Shown one piece after another: positions 1 to 9,979 of a stretch of DNA of 64,000 nucleotides. Position 1 is the stretch's first letter, and every line of letters starts with the position of its first letter. The position numbers and the translations under genes were made by a program. The DNA is from JAEUPI01 sp046348365 (GTDB taxonomy: Bacteria; Pseudomonadota; Gammaproteobacteria; Burkholderiales; Burkholderiaceae_C). Below the pieces are notes generated by a model. That model saw nothing but the letters and a program-made list of their open reading frames with translations, was not told where the DNA came from and did not search any database. Where the stretch lies: NCBI GenBank assembly GCA_046348365.1, contig JAXMEL010000001.1, positions 62,001 through 126,000 of the forward strand, written 5' to 3'.

Positions 1-65
1 TCGAGCCGGAGTAGGGCGGTGCCTGCGTTGCACGTGCGCCGGTCGTGCCGTACGCGCAGGCGATC

Positions 66-836
66 TCAGCTGCGGCTCGGCCCGTCGAAGTCGGCCGTCG
101 CGCCGCGGTGCTTGGCGTAGATGGCCAGCGTCCACGCGATCGCCGGGTGTGAGGCGTAGCGCGCCATCAGCGCGGCGTAGGCCGGGCCCACCGGTTGCGG
201 CGCGGCCATCGCGGAATTCGCCGGCCGCGCCAGCATGGCCAGCGCGGCGGCGGCGGTGAGGTCGGCGATCGTGAAGGCGTCGCCCACCAGATAGCCGGTC
301 GCGCGGCTGCGCTCGGCCACGAAATCGAGGGCCTCGCGCGCGGCGGCGTGGCCGTCGTCGAGCGTCGCGGCGTCGCCGATGCCGTTGCCCTTGCGCACCA
401 GCGGCGCGGCGAGCGGCACGATCGCGGCATAGGCCATCTGCTGCCAGCGCGGCCGGCCGTCGCCGAAGATGCGCGCGAAGTAGCCGGGGTTGCGCAGTAG
501 CGCATCGAGCACCGGCCGCCGGATGCGCGGCGTGAGGTCGTCGTCGAAGCGGCGCTCGATCGACAGGGCTTCGGCGCGTTGTGCAGCGTCGGCCGGCAGC
601 AGCGGCGGCTGCGGGTAGCGCGCCTCGAGCCATTCGACGATGCGCGCCGAGCCGTCGAGCGCGCCGGCGTCGTGCCGCAGCACCGGCGTGCCGGTGCGCC
701 CGGTCAGCGGCCTGACGATGGCCATGTGCGGCCCCGGCAGCAGGCTGCGCCGCGTGTGCGGCACGCGCTTGCTATCGAGCGCCCAGCGCGCCTTCTCGTT
801 GTACGGTGAGTGCCGGAACTGAAGCAGCTCGATCAT
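66..836 (-). CDS. Glutathione S-transferase family protein
   Basis: 256 aa. The N-terminus (MIELLQFRHSPYNEKARWAL) is a thioredoxin-like GST N domain: a beta strand, then an SPYNEKAR turn where GSTs bind glutathione, and a TPVL turn with the conserved cis-proline near residue 50. An all-helical C domain follows (about 90-245) with an FTIADLTAAA stretch typical of GST C domains. It probably acts in the cytosol in glutathione conjugation or stress response; the substrate cannot be told. The ATG start at 836 lies directly before the thioredoxin fold, so no N-terminal extension is likely. The next gene on the strand begins further upstream (864-1259), 27 bases away. Confidence 0.85.
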   Translation of the reverse strand: MIELLQFRHSPYNEKARWALDSKRVPHTRRSLLPGPHMAIVRPLTGRTGTPVLRHDAGALDGSARIVEWLEARYPQPPLLPADAAQRAEALSIERRFDDDLTPRIRRPVLDALLRNPGYFARIFGDGRPRWQQMAYAAIVPLAAPLVRKGNGIGDAATLDDGHAAAREALDFVAERSRATGYLVGDAFTIADLTAAAALAMLARPANSAMAAPQPVGPAYAALMARYASHPAIAWTLAIYAKHRGATADFDGPSRS

Positions 837-863
837 GGCGTTAGCGCATGCGAGGTCGCGATG

Positions 864-1259
864 TTACCGTTGCGCCTCGCGCTGCAGGCCCTGGCATTGC
901 AGGTCGAGCTTGCGCGACACGTCGGAGGCCTTGGCGTCGCGCACCAGGCGTTGCGCAGCGCGCCGGTGCTCGGCCTTGTAGGCGGCACTCGCGCGCAGCG
1001 CGCCGAGCCGGCTGCGCAACGCGTCGTCGACCTGGAGCTTGTACAGCCCGGCGTAGGCCTCGTCGCGCCGGCCGCGCATGGCCGGGTCGCGCTGCTCGCA
1101 CTGGGCGTAGCCGGCGTCGAACTTCGCCAGCGCCCGGGCGCGGTTGTCGGCATCGGAGCCGGCGGCGGCCGCGGCCATCGTGCAGAGCAGGGCGAGCGCG
1201 CCGATGCTGCCGCGCGCGATCGTCAGGCGCCGGGGCAGCGGGCTCGGGGGCATGGGCAT
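864..1259 (-). CDS. Small exported hypothetical protein
   Basis: 131 aa, not recognised. The first ~35 residues form a signal peptide (Arg-rich start, hydrophobic GALALLCTMAAAAAG core, AxA-like cleavage site). The mature part is helical and charged, with two cysteines (in YAQCEQRD and DLQCQGLQ) that could form a disulfide in the periplasm. It lies 17 bases downstream of gspB on the same strand and may be cotranscribed with exeA-gspB, but nothing in the sequence ties it to secretion. Confidence 0.65.
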   Translation of the reverse strand: MPMPPSPLPRRLTIARGSIGALALLCTMAAAAAGSDADNRARALAKFDAGYAQCEQRDPAMRGRRDEAYAGLYKLQVDDALRSRLGALRASAAYKAEHRRAAQRLVRDAKASDVSRKLDLQCQGLQREAQR

Positions 1260-1276
1260 GGGGCAGTCTCCGGAAA

Positions 1277-2074
1277 TCAGAACACCACTTCGAAGCGTTG
1301 GCCACGAATGCGCAGCACGGCCGACTTGGCGCGGATCTCCTCCACCGTGAGGCCGTCGGCCACGCTGTCGCCTTCGCGCAGCACCTGGCCGTTGAAGATC
1401 ACCATGCGTTGCGCCGCCAGCGGCGAGTGCACCGAGCCGCCGAAGGCCAGCGTGGGCACCTGGCGGCGAACGTCTTCGGGCAGGTCGGCGAGCCTGGGCA
1501 CGGGCGCCGCGGCCACCGCCGGTGCCTGCGGGGGCGGCGCCGCACGAGGCGCGGGCGTGCGCACCGTCGCCGATGCCGCTGCCGCCGCGCTCGCCGGCGT
1601 GGCGCGCGGCCGCGCAGCGGCTTGCGGCGGTGGCGCGGCACCGGGCCGCGCCTCGCCTTGCGGCAGCGCCACCGGCGCACGCACCGGTCGCGTCGCCTCG
1701 GCCCGCGCGGGTGCGGGCGCCGGTGCGGGTGCGGGTGCGGGTGCGGGCGTGGGCGCGACGGCAGGCGCCGCGATCGGCGGGCTGGTCTCGGCGGCAGGCG
1801 CCGGCAGTGCGGCCGGCGCTGCGACGCTGCCGCTGACGCCGGCGCGCGACTCGGGCGGCGGCGCGTCGTCGCCGAGCATCCAGCGCCAGGCCAGCGACAC
1901 GGCCAGGCCGAGGGCGAGGCCCAGCACCACCCAGATCCAGACGCGGCGGCGCCCAGACGGCAGGCCGAGCAGCGAGCCCGCGGGCACCGGCTGCGCGTTG
2001 AGGCCGGGCACGCCGCCGCGCTCACGGTCGCGCTCCGACTCGGCGCGTCGCAGGGCATCGAGGATGTACGACAT
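1277..2074 (-). CDS. gspB: General secretion pathway protein B-like (GspB/ExeB)
   Basis: 265 aa. It starts MSYILDALRRAESERDRERG, the usual opening of GspB/ExeB proteins, followed by one membrane segment (about 46-70), a long Ala/Pro-rich periplasmic linker, and a C-terminal beta-rich domain (about 185-265, ending in LRIRGQRFEVVF) that matches the T2SS GspB domain. Such proteins pair with the ExeA ATPase to help place the secretin through peptidoglycan in type II secretion. Here it follows exeA by 19 bases. The linker is encoded by a hexamer tandem repeat near 1710-1752. No other type II secretion genes are in the window. Confidence 0.85.
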   Translation of the reverse strand: MSYILDALRRAESERDRERGGVPGLNAQPVPAGSLLGLPSGRRRVWIWVVLGLALGLAVSLAWRWMLGDDAPPPESRAGVSGSVAAPAALPAPAAETSPPIAAPAVAPTPAPAPAPAPAPAPARAEATRPVRAPVALPQGEARPGAAPPPQAAARPRATPASAAAAASATVRTPAPRAAPPPQAPAVAAAPVPRLADLPEDVRRQVPTLAFGGSVHSPLAAQRMVIFNGQVLREGDSVADGLTVEEIRAKSAVLRIRGQRFEVVF

Positions 2075-2093
2075 GGCCTGTGCGTTCGTGGCG

Positions 2094-3383
2094 TTAGCGG
2101 CGCAGCGCCGGATCGCTGGCGACCGGCCGCGGCAGGCTCACGCGCTCGGGCGGCCGGGCCGGCTGCGCCTGGGTGGACACCGGCACCGCAGCGGGCGGGG
2201 CCGCAGACGCTCGGGCCCCGGGCAGCGGCGCCGCCGCGATCGCGCTCGCCTGTGTTGCGGCCGGCTTCGCCGCCGGTGCTGCGGCCGGCGTGGCCGCCGA
2301 CGCCACGGCCGACGCCGGCGCGGACCCGGCAGCCGCCGGCGCTGCAGAGGCCGCAGCCGGCACCGGTGTGGCCGCCACGGCGGCGGCAGAGGCGGCCGTG
2401 GCGGCCGATGGCGTGCGCGCCGGTGCGCCGGCGGGCTCGCGCGTGCGCGAGCCCTGCGTCCACAGCAGCGTGCCCAACACGCCGATCAGCGCTGCGGCTG
2501 CCGCGCCGCCCAGCATCCACAGCCGCTGCCGCGGCAGGACGCGCGCGATGGCGTGGCTGCCGCGAACGTCGAACACCTCGCGCGCGGCCTTGTCGACGAT
2601 GGCCTTGTCGACGCGGTCGCGGCCGGTGGCGTAGGCGCCGAGCAGCGAGCGGTCGCACAGCAGGTTGATGCGCCGCGGAATGCCGCCGGTGAGTTCGTGC
2701 ACGCGCTTGCGCGCCTCGCGGTCGAACGGGATCAGCCCGCTCATGCCGGCCACCGAGAGGCGGTGCTTGATGTAGTGCGCGGTCTCGCTCTCGTTGAGCG
2801 GCTGCAGGTGAAAGCGCGCCGTCACGCGCTGCGCCAGCTGCTCCAGCTCGGGGCGGGCGAGCATGTCGCGCAGCTCGGGCTGGCCGATCAGGATGATCTG
2901 CAGCAGCTTGCGCTCGTTGGTCTCGAGGTTGGTCAGCAGGCGCAGCTGCTCCAGCACGTCGGGCGAGAGGTTCTGCGCCTCGTCGATGATCAGCACGTTG
3001 TTGCGCCCGGCGCCGTGCGCCTGCAGCAGGAACGCGTTGAGCGGGTCGAGAAAATCCTTCACCGTCGCGCCGGCGGTGCCCGCCTGCTCGACCGGGATGT
3101 GGAACTCCTCGCACACCGATTTCAGCAGCTCGATGGCCGTGAGCTTCGGGTTGAAGATGTAGGCCACGTTGCAGTGCTTGGGCACCTGCTCGAGGAAGCA
3201 GCGGCACACCGTGGTCTTGCCGGCCCCGATCTCGCCGGTCAGCAGCACGAAGCCGCCGCCGCCGCGCACGCCGTAGAGCAGGTGGGCGAGCGCCTCGCGG
3301 TGGTGCTCGCTCATGAACAGGTAGCGCGGGTCGGGCGCGATCGAGAAGGGCTCGCGCTTGAGGCCGAAGTGCGCCGCGTACAT
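2094..3383 (-). CDS. exeA: ExeA/GspA-type AAA ATPase
   Basis: 429 aa. Opening MYAAHFGLKREPFSIAPDPR is typical of ExeA ATPases. Walker A is GEIGAGKT (residues 51-57 region), Walker B is VLIIDEAQNL (130-139), and an arginine-finger/sensor region follows (NERKLLQIILIGQPEL). A membrane helix (about 288-308) separates the cytoplasmic ATPase from an Ala/Pro/Thr-rich periplasmic tail of ~120 residues. Aeromonas ExeA ends in a peptidoglycan-binding domain; I see none here. The reading frame is open far upstream, but the ATG at 3383 directly precedes the conserved start. Forms an operon with gspB and is divergent from the histidine kinase, with 285 bases between them in which I see no gene. Confidence 0.88.
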   Translation of the reverse strand: MYAAHFGLKREPFSIAPDPRYLFMSEHHREALAHLLYGVRGGGGFVLLTGEIGAGKTTVCRCFLEQVPKHCNVAYIFNPKLTAIELLKSVCEEFHIPVEQAGTAGATVKDFLDPLNAFLLQAHGAGRNNVLIIDEAQNLSPDVLEQLRLLTNLETNERKLLQIILIGQPELRDMLARPELEQLAQRVTARFHLQPLNESETAHYIKHRLSVAGMSGLIPFDREARKRVHELTGGIPRRINLLCDRSLLGAYATGRDRVDKAIVDKAAREVFDVRGSHAIARVLPRQRLWMLGGAAAAALIGVLGTLLWTQGSRTREPAGAPARTPSAATAASAAAVAATPVPAAASAAPAAAGSAPASAVASAATPAAAPAAKPAATQASAIAAAPLPGARASAAPPAAVPVSTQAQPARPPERVSLPRPVASDPALRR

Positions 3384-3668
3384 GGCGCGAGGATACCTGC
3401 TGGGCCCGGCGCGGCCGCTCGGGCCCGGCCGGCCACACGCGCGCCGCGCAACACCCGCCGCGAAGGATCGGGCAGATCCCTGTGGGGCAGCGTCGGCCCG
3501 GCGCCCATAATGCCCGCCAGGCGGGCCGGGTCCGGCTCGCCGTGGGCAGGTGTGTCGGGATCCCGGAGGGGGGCGCTTGGGCATGCGGCTTTGGTGCGGG
3601 TGCACTCCCGCGCGCTCGCTCGGCGGGCCGACGCGGCACGTGTTGCCACGCGGCTGCACGGGTGGGGA

Positions 3669-5300
<1,632 letters not shown>

Positions 5301-5379
5301 TCGCCGGCCGGCCGCTGTCAGCCCGGCGTCGGCAGCCGCCGCCACAATGCCGGCCTCGTCCACGCGGTCCGCTGATGCC

Positions 5380-6411
<1,032 letters not shown>

Positions 6412-6430
6412 AGGCGACCGAGGGCGGCGC

Positions 6431-7213
6431 TCAAATCAGCGAGCCGCGGTTGACCATGCCGCCATCGATGGTCACGATGGTGCCGGTGGTGTACGACGAA
6501 TGGTCGGAGGCGAGCAGCACCACCGTCGCCGCGATCTCGTCGACCGTCGCCGCGCGCCCGAACGGGAAGCCGCTCTGCAGTTCCTTCCAGCGCTCGGCGT
6601 CGCCCAGGCGCGTCTGCGCTTCCTTGCGCATCAGCGAGATCAGGCGGTCGGTCGCCACCGGGCCGGGATTGACGCCGACGACGCGGATGCCGTCGCGCGG
6701 GCTCTGGCCGCCCAGCGCGCGCGTGAACGCCATCAGCGACGCATTGCCCGCGGCACCGGCGATGTAGCCGGCGTCGAGCGCCTCGCCGCCGTTGCCGAGG
6801 ATGTTGACGATCACGCCCCGGCCGCGCGCCTTCATGAGTCGGTAGTACTCGCGGCACATGTTGATGTAGCCGAAGACCTTGAGGTCCCAGGCTTCGCGCC
6901 AGCGCTCCTCGTCGATCTCCAGCAGCGTGCCGCGCGGAATCGAGCCGGCGTTGTTGACGAGGATGTCGACGCCCGGGCAAGCGGCGGCCAGCGCGCCCGG
7001 CACGCCGCGCTGCGCCAGGTCGAGCGCATGGATCTGCACGTCGACCGGCGCCGCCTGGCGCAGCGCGTCGCGGGCGCGCTCCAGGTCTCCCTGCGAGCGC
7101 GCCACCAGATGCAAGTTGCAGCCTTCGGCCGCGAGCATCTTCGCGATCGCGAAGCCGATGCCCTTGGAGGCGCCGGTGACGAGCGCGGTGCGGCCGCCGA
7201 GCTTCATGTCCAT
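6431..7213 (-). CDS. Divergent short-chain dehydrogenase/reductase
   Basis: 260 aa SDR fold. The dinucleotide-binding motif TGASKGIG (13-20), the NNAG motif (87-90) and VNPGPVATDRL (181-191) are clear. The catalytic triad is not: at the YxxxK site it has Y150 but A154 in place of lysine, and the usual ISS serine stretch reads NILGNGG. It may bind NAD(P) without ordinary SDR chemistry or use another mechanism. It is convergent with isocitrate dehydrogenase (19 bases apart) and followed upstream by a small membrane protein gene. Substrate unknown. Confidence 0.85.
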   Translation of the reverse strand: MDMKLGGRTALVTGASKGIGFAIAKMLAAEGCNLHLVARSQGDLERARDALRQAAPVDVQIHALDLAQRGVPGALAAACPGVDILVNNAGSIPRGTLLEIDEERWREAWDLKVFGYINMCREYYRLMKARGRGVIVNILGNGGEALDAGYIAGAAGNASLMAFTRALGGQSPRDGIRVVGVNPGPVATDRLISLMRKEAQTRLGDAERWKELQSGFPFGRAATVDEIAATVVLLASDHSSYTTGTIVTIDGGMVNRGSLI

Positions 7214-7214
7214 G

Positions 7215-7451
7215 CTAGTGCAGCGTGCGCTTGCGCTGCGCGCGCTCGATCGCTTCCTTGGCCTCGCGCATCGCGTCGGCGCGCTTCACGCGGCGCCAGT
7301 GGCGAATGCGGTTGCCCGCGTAGCGCAGGCGCCACCACGCGTGCTGCGCGGCGCGGTCGACGCGCCGGCGCTGCGCTGCGGGCAGCACCATGCGCACCAG
7401 CAGCGCCAGGCAGATCACGAGCACGACGGCGGCGAGGGCCTTCTCGATCAT
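7215..7451 (-). CDS. Small single-span membrane protein, unknown function
   Basis: 78 aa from the ATG at 7451. Residues ~4-22 (ALAAVVLVICLALLVRMVL) form one membrane helix; the rest is highly basic (many Arg, with paired aromatic WWRLR), so it should face the cytoplasm. It ends two bases before the SDR start codon and is likely cotranscribed with it. Not recognised. A start at 7478 would add a 9-residue basic extension. Confidence 0.6.
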   Translation of the reverse strand: MIEKALAAVVLVICLALLVRMVLPAAQRRRVDRAAQHAWWRLRYAGNRIRHWRRVKRADAMREAKEAIERAQRKRTLH

Positions 7452-7645
7452 CGGGGCGGCGATCCGGCGGGCGGGCAACGAAACCCGGCCATTGTGCTCC
7501 CGCGCGCCGTGGCGTGCGCGCCTCGGTCGAGGTGGCGGCGGCGTGGATGCGTGTATCGAATGTGTCCAGGCATTCCCTTACGGTGGCATCGCGCGGCCGT
7601 TGCGGCTAGGGTGGCGCGTCGCGTGGCCCGCGCCCGGGCCGAGAA

Positions 7646-7669
7646 GTGAGCCGAAGAGTGAGCCGAAGA
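7646..7669 (+). repeat. Tandem 12-bp repeat in a leader
   Basis: GTGAGCCGAAGA occurs twice head to tail, followed by a degenerate third copy (GGAAGCCGATGA) that overlaps the start codon of the next gene. The purine-rich AGAGGAAG part supplies its ribosome-binding site. Confidence 0.7.
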
Positions 7670-7677
7670 GGAAGCCG

Positions 7678-8172
7678 ATGATCGCCGAGCGCGTCGAACG
7701 CCTGCAGCAGATGCCCATCTTCGGCGCCGTGCGCGACGATGCGCTGGCCTACCTGCTCGAGCCGGTGTGCGTGGTGCGCGTCGCCGCCGGGGCGTATTTC
7801 TTTCGCGAGGGCGATGCCGCGACCTGCATGTTCGTGCTCGAGGCGGGCCACGCCGAGATCCTCAAGTCCTGGCGCGGCAGCGAGATGCTGCTGCACACCT
7901 TCGGCCCGGGCGACTGCTTCGGCGAGATGGCGCTGCTGGGGCTGTTTCCGCGCAGCGCAGCGGCGCGTGCCGCGACCGATTGCGTGGCCATGGAGCTGAA
8001 GCCCGAGCATCTGATGCGGCTGTACGAACGCGACGTGGAGCAGTTCGCGCTGATCCAGATGAACATCGGCCGCGAGATGTGCCGCCGCCTGCGCGCCACC
8101 GACGAGCTGCTGTTCCAGGCCGTGATGGGCGAGGCGCCGCAGGCCGGGGAAACGCGTTACACGTCGATTTGA
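7678..8172 (+). CDS. Cyclic nucleotide-binding domain protein without HTH
   Basis: 164 aa. A Crp-like sensor domain covers residues ~8-130: the PIFGAVRDDAL opening, FFREGD, FGPGDCFGEMALLG phosphate-binding cassette and PRSAAARAATD match the cNMP fold. After the dimerisation helix the protein ends; there is no room for the Crp HTH domain. It therefore probably senses a nucleotide or acts as a partner, not as a stand-alone transcription factor. The ATG at 7678 has a GAGGAAG ribosome-binding site formed by a tandem 12-bp repeat. The 226 bases before the gene hold no other feature that I can see. Confidence 0.82.
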   Translation: MIAERVERLQQMPIFGAVRDDALAYLLEPVCVVRVAAGAYFFREGDAATCMFVLEAGHAEILKSWRGSEMLLHTFGPGDCFGEMALLGLFPRSAAARAATDCVAMELKPEHLMRLYERDVEQFALIQMNIGREMCRRLRATDELLFQAVMGEAPQAGETRYTSI

Positions 8173-8256
8173 GGCCGCTCAATCCCCACTCGGAGCGCTG
8201 CATGGCGACGGACGAGGGCGATATGCTGCGGCGACGATGAAGATGGCGGGAACGAC

Positions 8257-8937
8257 ATGCGCTCGGTGCGGTTGAAGGGCACGATAGTCTTCGGGCTTGC
8301 CTGGCTGCTGGCGGGTGCGAGTGCGTCGGCCGCCGAGCAGGGTTCCGGTGCGGGGATCTACAGCTGCATCGGGCCCGACGGCAAGCCGTCGATAGGCGAT
8401 CGGCTCAACCCGGATTGCAAAGACAAAGACCAGAAGGAGCATCGCCAGGACGGCGCCACGAAGAGCATCCGCAAGCCGCCGCCCACCGCTGACGAACAAG
8501 CACGCATCGACGCCGAACTGCAGCGCTTGCGCGAGGCGAGCGCCACGCGTAGCGAAGCGGAGAAGTACGACCGGCTGCTCAAGGTCCGCTACCCCAACCG
8601 GGCCGCGCACGATCGCAAGCGCGCCGCCGAACTCGAGCGGCTGCAACGAGCCGTGGCGGCATCGGAGCAGCGCCTGCGCGAGATGGGCGACGAGCGCAAG
8701 CGGCTGATGGACGAAGCCGAGTTCTACAAGGGCCGCAAGATGCCCGATGCGCTGAAGCAACGCATCGACGCCAACGGCGCGACCACGTCGGCGCAGAAGC
8801 AGCTGCTGAAGCAGCAGCAGGACCAGATCGACGACATCAACCGTCTCTACGACGCCGAACTCGAGCGCTTGCAGAAGCTGTGGAACGGCGCCCAGCCGGG
8901 CTCGCTGGGGCCGGTGCCGGGCGGCAGCGGCCGATAG
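8257..8937 (+). CDS. Exported coiled-coil protein with DUF4124-like N-terminus
   Basis: 226 aa. Signal peptide (residues ~1-25, cleavage after ASA). The start of the mature protein, GIYSCIGPDGKPSIGDRLNPDC, resembles the short DUF4124 module often found in betaproteobacterial envelope proteins, with two cysteines placed for a disulfide. The rest is a charged helical region (about 75-210) with heptad-like Leu/Ala spacing, probably a periplasmic coiled coil, ending in a Gly/Pro tail. No enzyme motif. Function unknown. Confidence 0.75.
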   Translation: MRSVRLKGTIVFGLAWLLAGASASAAEQGSGAGIYSCIGPDGKPSIGDRLNPDCKDKDQKEHRQDGATKSIRKPPPTADEQARIDAELQRLREASATRSEAEKYDRLLKVRYPNRAAHDRKRAAELERLQRAVAASEQRLREMGDERKRLMDEAEFYKGRKMPDALKQRIDANGATTSAQKQLLKQQQDQIDDINRLYDAELERLQKLWNGAQPGSLGPVPGGSGR

Positions 8938-8996
8938 TAGCGGCGACGCGCTTGCCATCGCGCAGGCTCTGTGCGTGCCCAATGGCCATCGGCGGT

Positions 8997-9341
8997 TTAC
9001 CTGCCCACCTGTCCTGCCAGCACGCCGGTCAGATACTGGTTCAGACTCACGCCTTCCTGAGCCGCGCGCCGGGCCAGTTTGGCGTGCAGGCTGCGCGGCA
9101 GGCGAACGAGGAACTTGCCGCTGTAGCCTTGCAAGGGCTGCACTTCGTGCGGTACCGGCGCCGGCTTGCCCGCCGCCTTGGCGGCCTGCAGCCATGCCTT
9201 GATGGCGTCGCGCGCTTCGCGCGCCGCCTCGGCCTCGCTGGCGCCCCAGGCGCTGCACCCCGGCAGGTCTGGCGCCTCGGCGATGAAGCCTTCGTCCTCG
9301 GCGCTCCAGAAAATGTTCAGCGGATAGTGCAGCCGGCTCAT
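8997..9341 (-). CDS. hicB: HicB-family antitoxin
   Basis: 114 aa. Residues ~1-60 form the partial RNase H-like HicB fold (DEGFIAEAPDLPGCSAWG is the signature), and ~75-112 form a ribbon-helix-helix DNA-binding domain (KFLVRLPRSLHAKLARRAAQ). It should bind and block HicA and repress its own promoter. The start ATG overlaps the hicA stop codon by four bases (ATGA), so translation is coupled to the toxin. The frame is open further upstream but that part is the hicA gene in another frame. Confidence 0.9.
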   Translation of the reverse strand: MSRLHYPLNIFWSAEDEGFIAEAPDLPGCSAWGASEAEAAREARDAIKAWLQAAKAAGKPAPVPHEVQPLQGYSGKFLVRLPRSLHAKLARRAAQEGVSLNQYLTGVLAGQVGR

Positions 9342-9583
9342 ACCTCGTCTCCATACTTGCGGATCATCTCGATCAACTGACGCGCCTGATACGGCGGCAC
9401 GAAGCCACCGCGGTTCTGGAAGTTCAGCCCCACGGGCTCCCCGGCGCGCGCGAACGCGCGGTGCGAGCCGGCGCCACCCTTGTGCACGAAGCCCAGCAGT
9501 TCGGCGACCTTGCACGCGTCGGCGAACCGCACTTGCACAGGATTGCGCAGAACCGCCGCGAGCGCCTTGGTTTTCGTGTTCAA
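9338..9583 (-). CDS. hicA: HicA-family toxin
   Basis: 81 aa if it starts at the TTG at 9583, which gives (M)NTKTKALAAVLRNPV, the normal opening of HicA proteins. The double-stranded-RNA-binding-like fold carries the catalytic H41 in GAGSHRAF. HicA is an mRNA interferase held inactive by HicB. No ATG is available; the frame stays open to a TTG at 9619, but that start would lie upstream of the predicted -10 box. No clear Shine-Dalgarno sequence precedes 9583, fitting a near-leaderless transcript. Toxin first, antitoxin second is the usual hicAB order. Confidence 0.85.
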   Translation of the reverse strand: MNTKTKALAAVLRNPVQVRFADACKVAELLGFVHKGGAGSHRAFARAGEPVGLNFQNRGGFVPPYQARQLIEMIRKYGDEV

Positions 9584-9593
9584 GGAAAGGAAG

Positions 9594-9642
9594 ATACTAC
9601 ATACGATATCATTCTGCAATCAAGCCTGACTCAATTCGAGTC
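9594..9642 (-). promoter_or_regulatory. hicAB promoter with candidate HicB operator
   Basis: On the minus strand, a -35 box TTGATT (9623-9618) and a -10 box TAGTAT (9599-9594) are 18 bases apart in an AT-rich patch. Directly upstream lies an inverted repeat GACTC-N5-GAGTC (9628-9642), a likely operator for the ribbon-helix-helix domain of HicB. The predicted transcript start is only a few bases before the TTG start codon of hicA. Confidence 0.55.
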
Positions 9643-9755
9643 GAGCATCGAAGGGCAAACTGGGGACTGCGTCCGGCCTTGGTTCGGTGCAGGTAGGCGA
9701 GAGGCGACGCGACCCGGCCGCGGCGTGGCCCATGGTCTGCGGGCTGATAGTGTCG

Positions 9756-9843
9756 TGGCGGAGGCTGTGAGATTCGAACTCACGGGCCCTTGCGGGCCGG
9801 CAGTTTTCAAGACTGCTGGGTTAAACCGCTCCCCCAAGCCTCC
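9756..9843 (-). tRNA. tRNA-Ser(UGA)
   Basis: 88 bases including an encoded CCA. Acceptor stem GGAGGCU/AGCCUCC with discriminator G, anticodon stem GCAGU/ACUGC with loop CUUGAAA (anticodon UGA), a long class II variable arm (GGCCCGCAAGGGCC), and the GUUCGAAUC T-loop. Decodes UCA/UCG serine codons. I looked for a duplicated 3' end that would mark an integrated island and found none. Confidence 0.95.
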
Positions 9844-9979
9844 GCATGCTGCGCGCCGTGAGGGCACGGCCCCGGCGCGGCAGGCCGGATCATCGCAGAA
9901 CAAGCCCTGAGCCCGTGGCCGCCGCGCCGCGGGCATGATGCCGCCTGCCGTAGAGACCAGCCTGCCCGGAGCGCCCGCC

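Noticed and set aside
810..3668. Plus-strand open frame leading into the histidine kinase
   Set aside because: Antisense to exeA and gspB with low-complexity Ala/Arg/Gly content; the kinase similarity starts only at 3669.
7646..7680. In-frame extension of the cNMP protein encoding SEPK repeats
   Set aside because: No start codon in a sensible position upstream and the cNMP fold begins right after the ATG at 7678.
9338..9843. hicAB plus tRNA-Ser as the edge of an integrated island
   Set aside because: No integrase, no repeat of the tRNA 3' end and no shift in composition beyond the short promoter.
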